This document shows, in pieces, positions 61,340 to 64,000 of a DNA stretch of 64,000 nucleotides. Source of the stretch: Channallabes apus (lineage: Eukaryota; Chordata; Actinopteri; Siluriformes; Clariidae); NCBI GenBank assembly GCA_030522415.1, contig CM060112.1, positions 2,002,001-2,066,000 on the forward strand, written 5' to 3'. A model generated the notes under the pieces. That model did not search any database. It was not told where the DNA came from and was given only the letters and a program-made list of their open reading frames with translations. The position numbers and the translations under genes were made by a program. Numbering within the stretch: position 1 is the stretch's first letter; every line of letters starts with the position of its first letter.

Positions 61340-62810
61340 TCTACAGAGGTATGATGATACAATCCTTTACTCTACAGGGCCTTCTCCTTCTACTGTCTTG
61401 CAGCAACTTTAACTCAGTTTTAATAGATTACAACAGACTCTTTCAAATTTGCATCTCCAGCTAAATACTTCCAAAACTAAAGTCATGTGGTTTGGAAAAA
61501 AAGGTCACGCTCCATTAAGCTCTCCAAGTATCTGCTCCCTTGATGGACACCATTGGATCAGATTACTGAATATAAATATCTGGGAATTTGGCTAGATAAC
61601 ACTTTGTCTTTTTCAAAACACATTGATAATTTGAAGTCTAAGAGAAAATCAAAACTTGGGTTCTTTTATAGAATGCGTTCTGCATTTACATCTGCTAGGA
61701 AAACTCTGGTGCAAATGACCATTCTCCCCATGTTTGATTATGGTGACGTTATTTACAGATCAGAATGCAAAGGCCTGCTTCAAAAGCTTGATGTTCTCTA
61801 CCACTCTGCCATCCGGTTTATATCGAACGCTTCTTTCAAAACTCATCACTGTACCCTGTATTCTTCTCTCAACTGGACTTCATTGCACACCTGCCGTAAA
61901 GCTCATTGACTTATGGTCACTTACAAAACTCTCCTCGGTTTGTCCCCTCCTTACTTACAAGAACTGTTACACTCTTCTCATTAATCTCATTAATCAATTT
62001 GTTTTAAAAATTCTCCTAATACGGCAACATAGGGAGAGAAAAAATTGCAACTGCTACTGGGTTCACCCTTTGACTACAGAACGTCGGATTAAAGGAAGTT
62101 TTTTTGTGGTTTTTGAAGAAATGCGAAAATTTCTGCGCAAGTTTTTCAATTACTGTCGGATGGCAGTTTCCACTTTTGATTGTCTGCTGCAGCTTTATTT
62201 AGCTTTTTCTGCCACATTTCCCTGTGTATAGCATGTAGGATTATGGGATATATCCGGTCCTCCGAAGTGTAAAATGAACGCGAAGAAAACGCACTAGAAG
62301 TGTTTTCCTTGCATTCGTTGGGATTGGAACGCAAGGAAAAAGCTGCATGCAACGTTGTTTGACGGCGTAAAACTGCGCAGCCCGACAAACGCACGTCACC
62401 AAAACCTGTGTGAACACTCTCATGGACTCCTATGTGTAGAAAACCCTTGGCACTTGATCCGCGCTCACCGGATGCTACAGTACAAACGCCAGAAAAATGC
62501 TTGATTTTAACGCCCGTGTGAACAAAGCCTACGTTTGCTTATCAATCTCGGATCTTAGCTTACTATAAAGACGTATGTTGCTGTTTTTAATTTTTTTGTA
62601 AATATGTATCTTATTTTCTTTTTGCTTTTATTTGTATTTATTTATTTTGTAATTTTGTTTATACTGTTTATATGTTTCTTTCTTAAAATGTCTTATTTTT
62701 ATTAGTCCCCCCATTTCCCCCAAAAGGCCTCACCTTCTCACAGATTAAGAACAGAAACCAGTTCTTAATCTGTCTTGCCTGGTTAAATAAACGTAAATAA
62801 ATAAAATTAA
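61340..62810 (+). mobile_element. LINE remnant (clade unassigned)
   Basis: It reads YDDTILYSTG (damaged YADD active site), HLQLNTSKTKVMWFGKKG, YKYLGIWLDNTLSFSKHIDN and MFDYGDVIYRSECKGLLQKL, then YHSAIRFISNASFKTHHCTL (61345-61900). After stops, a GC-richer block of unknown origin (about 62096-62540) intervenes. The tail has a 13-bp-stem hairpin (62740-62773) and CCTGGTTAAATAAACGTAAA. Confidence 0.75.
62740..62773 (+). repeat. Stem-loop in LINE 3' end
   Basis: Arms ACAGATTAAGAAC and GTTCTTAATCTGT enclose AGAAACCA. LINE reverse transcriptases often recognise a 3' stem-loop; that role is inferred here. Confidence 0.7.
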
Positions 62811-63828
62811 ATGCAGAACCGGACTATTTGCTTTGCGCACAGGACCACAGAGCTCTGCTATTCAGTGAGGATGAATTGATTGTCCTGTATACAGATTAAC
62901 TCCTCGTGCCTAAAAAACTTAAGAATCAAGATTTCTGTTCAAGACAAAATTTCTGCGATTGACTTACGTATACACGCAGGAGTAGCTCAACTCTTAACCA
63001 GAATAACTGGGTGTGCTAGTCCTATTTTGAAAAGTTTGATAGTCATTTTCTTTTAAATGCCCAGCTTTATTTAGACTAACAAAATGTTAGGCAAACATAT
63101 TTAAATGTTGTGTGTGTATGGGTTCATTCAGCAATCCAGTTAACTTTTTTTCTTGGGCTTTGTCCCTTTCATACTAGGGGTCACCCTCTTGGATCATTTG
63201 ATCCACAGTATCTGGCACAGACCCTTCTTTTCCCTTTTCTGACCGGACTTGGGGCCAGCACTGCATGGCATGGCTGGGTTGTATAAAGTATAGGTGGTCT
63301 TGCCCAAGAACACAACACTGAATGTCCTGACCCTTCTGATCAGCACTTCTTATCACACATGGCCTGGCAAATGCCCAAATGGTTTTCCAGTAATTCAGGA
63401 AGGAGGATGTGCATACTGTACATTACTGTACATGCGGTCAGTAACAAACTCAATTATTTCTACAAACTAATTCTAAATGTTGTACTATCTGCATTTTTTA
63501 ATTTCTAATAAAAATCAGTAGTTATAGTGCATGCAGTGCAATTTTTTGTTGTATACTATACTGGAGTAAGAAATGTATTAAACACATTTCCTGGTTGTTG
63601 TTGTTGTTGTTGTTTTTTTTTTCTTTTTCAACTGGAATGTAATTTGAGTGGTTCAATAATGAGGTAATTTCCTTTGTGCTTTTCAGTTATGTAACAGGTT
63701 AGATCAATTCCACTGCCATTTGCTATAGATATAAAAGAGCAAAAATAGAGAGTGAGAGAGAGAGAGAGAGAAAATGAGAAGGACACATGTTGACTTACAC
63801 AGAAAAAGACAGAGGGCTCAAAGCAGAT
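62811..63828. other. Upstream of third protease exon
   Basis: No gene recognised. A (GTT)n stretch at 63596-63613 and a GA tract near 63752-63770 occur before the exon. Confidence 0.45.
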
Positions 63829-63866
63829 ATGTTGAGATGTCAGTGTATGGTTGTGGTTCTGGTCTT
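63829..63866 (+). CDS. Probable first exon of a third serine protease gene (partial)
   Basis: ATG TTG AGA TGT CAG TGT ATG starts a signal peptide, MLRCQCMVVVLVL, closely matching [13 protein letters not shown] of gene 2, and the preceding 25 bases are also similar. It then runs into GTAAGT after 38 coding bases, against 49 in genes 1 and 2; an 11-base loss relative to gene 2 explains the difference and changes the splice phase. The rest of the gene would lie beyond the window. It may be a working gene with a different exon 2 phase, or a broken copy. Confidence 0.55.
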
Positions 63867-63944
63867 GTAAGTATTAGCAGATTATTCAGCAGTGTATAAA
63901 ATAACACATGATCTTGTATGTCCATTCACTTGTTACATATTGTT

Positions 63945-64000
63945 GTCTTCCATCCATCCATCCATCTTCTTCCGCTTATCCGAGGTCGGGTCGCGGGGGC
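63945..64000 (+). repeat. Start of a dispersed fish repeat at the window edge
   Basis: CATCCATCCATC followed by TTCTTCCGCTTATCCGAGGT and CGGGTCGCGGGGGC is a very common fish repeat beginning. It is cut by the window end. Confidence 0.8.

Overview
The window looks like teleost fish nuclear DNA. The evidence is small exons with GT/AG introns, a STAT gene and a GPR84-type receptor, fish-type serine protease genes, and dense fish transposon families: Tc1 with IR/DR ends, Tol2-like hAT, Harbinger, DIRS, L2-type LINEs and tRNA-derived SINEs. The repeat mix would suit a catfish or another otophysan, but that is only an impression. No prokaryotic, plasmid or CRISPR features are present. All gene models below were made by eye from splice sites and reading phase.

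Layout. (1) 1-9823, plus strand: the last seven coding exons of a STAT gene, best read as STAT2. They encode the end of the linker, the SH2 domain, the activation tyrosine and an acidic tail. One intron holds a dead Tc1 element between two GGGTT-rich repeat blocks. (2) 12034-14014: a nearly perfect palindrome of about 2 kb flanked by a 6-bp direct repeat, the most striking structure in the window. (3) 15324-16538, minus strand: an intact 404-residue GPR84-like receptor in one coding exon. A splice acceptor sits directly before its ATG, and a TATA box plus splice donor at 19597-19650 suggest a non-coding first exon. The intron between them holds a Tol2-like hAT element and a 257-bp MITE. (4) 20.2-33.3 kb: almost only repeats, including a Tc1 copy (29443-31055) with an uninterrupted 340-residue transposase. 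(5) 33481-63866: a small cluster of S1A serine protease genes. Gene 1 (minus, 33481-36201) looks fully competent. Gene 2 (plus, 41567-54255) has the same six exons and an intact catalytic triad, but an altered activation site and S1 pocket. A third first exon (63829-63866) lies at the right edge. Gene 2 carries an 11.4-kb intron built by nested insertions: a Tc1 element split by a LINE 3' end, a DIRS element and a second LINE. (6) 55-60 kb: Harbinger elements carrying a Myb-like gene and a HARBI1-like nuclease, one of them split by an L2-type LINE. (7) 61.3-62.8 kb: another LINE remnant.

The host genes belong to interferon/cytokine signalling (STAT), innate-cell fatty-acid sensing (GPR84) and secreted or surface proteolysis. 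I see no sign that they form one pathway. The main leads are the fold-back palindrome, the protease paralogue with an altered pocket, and the intact Tc1 transposase.
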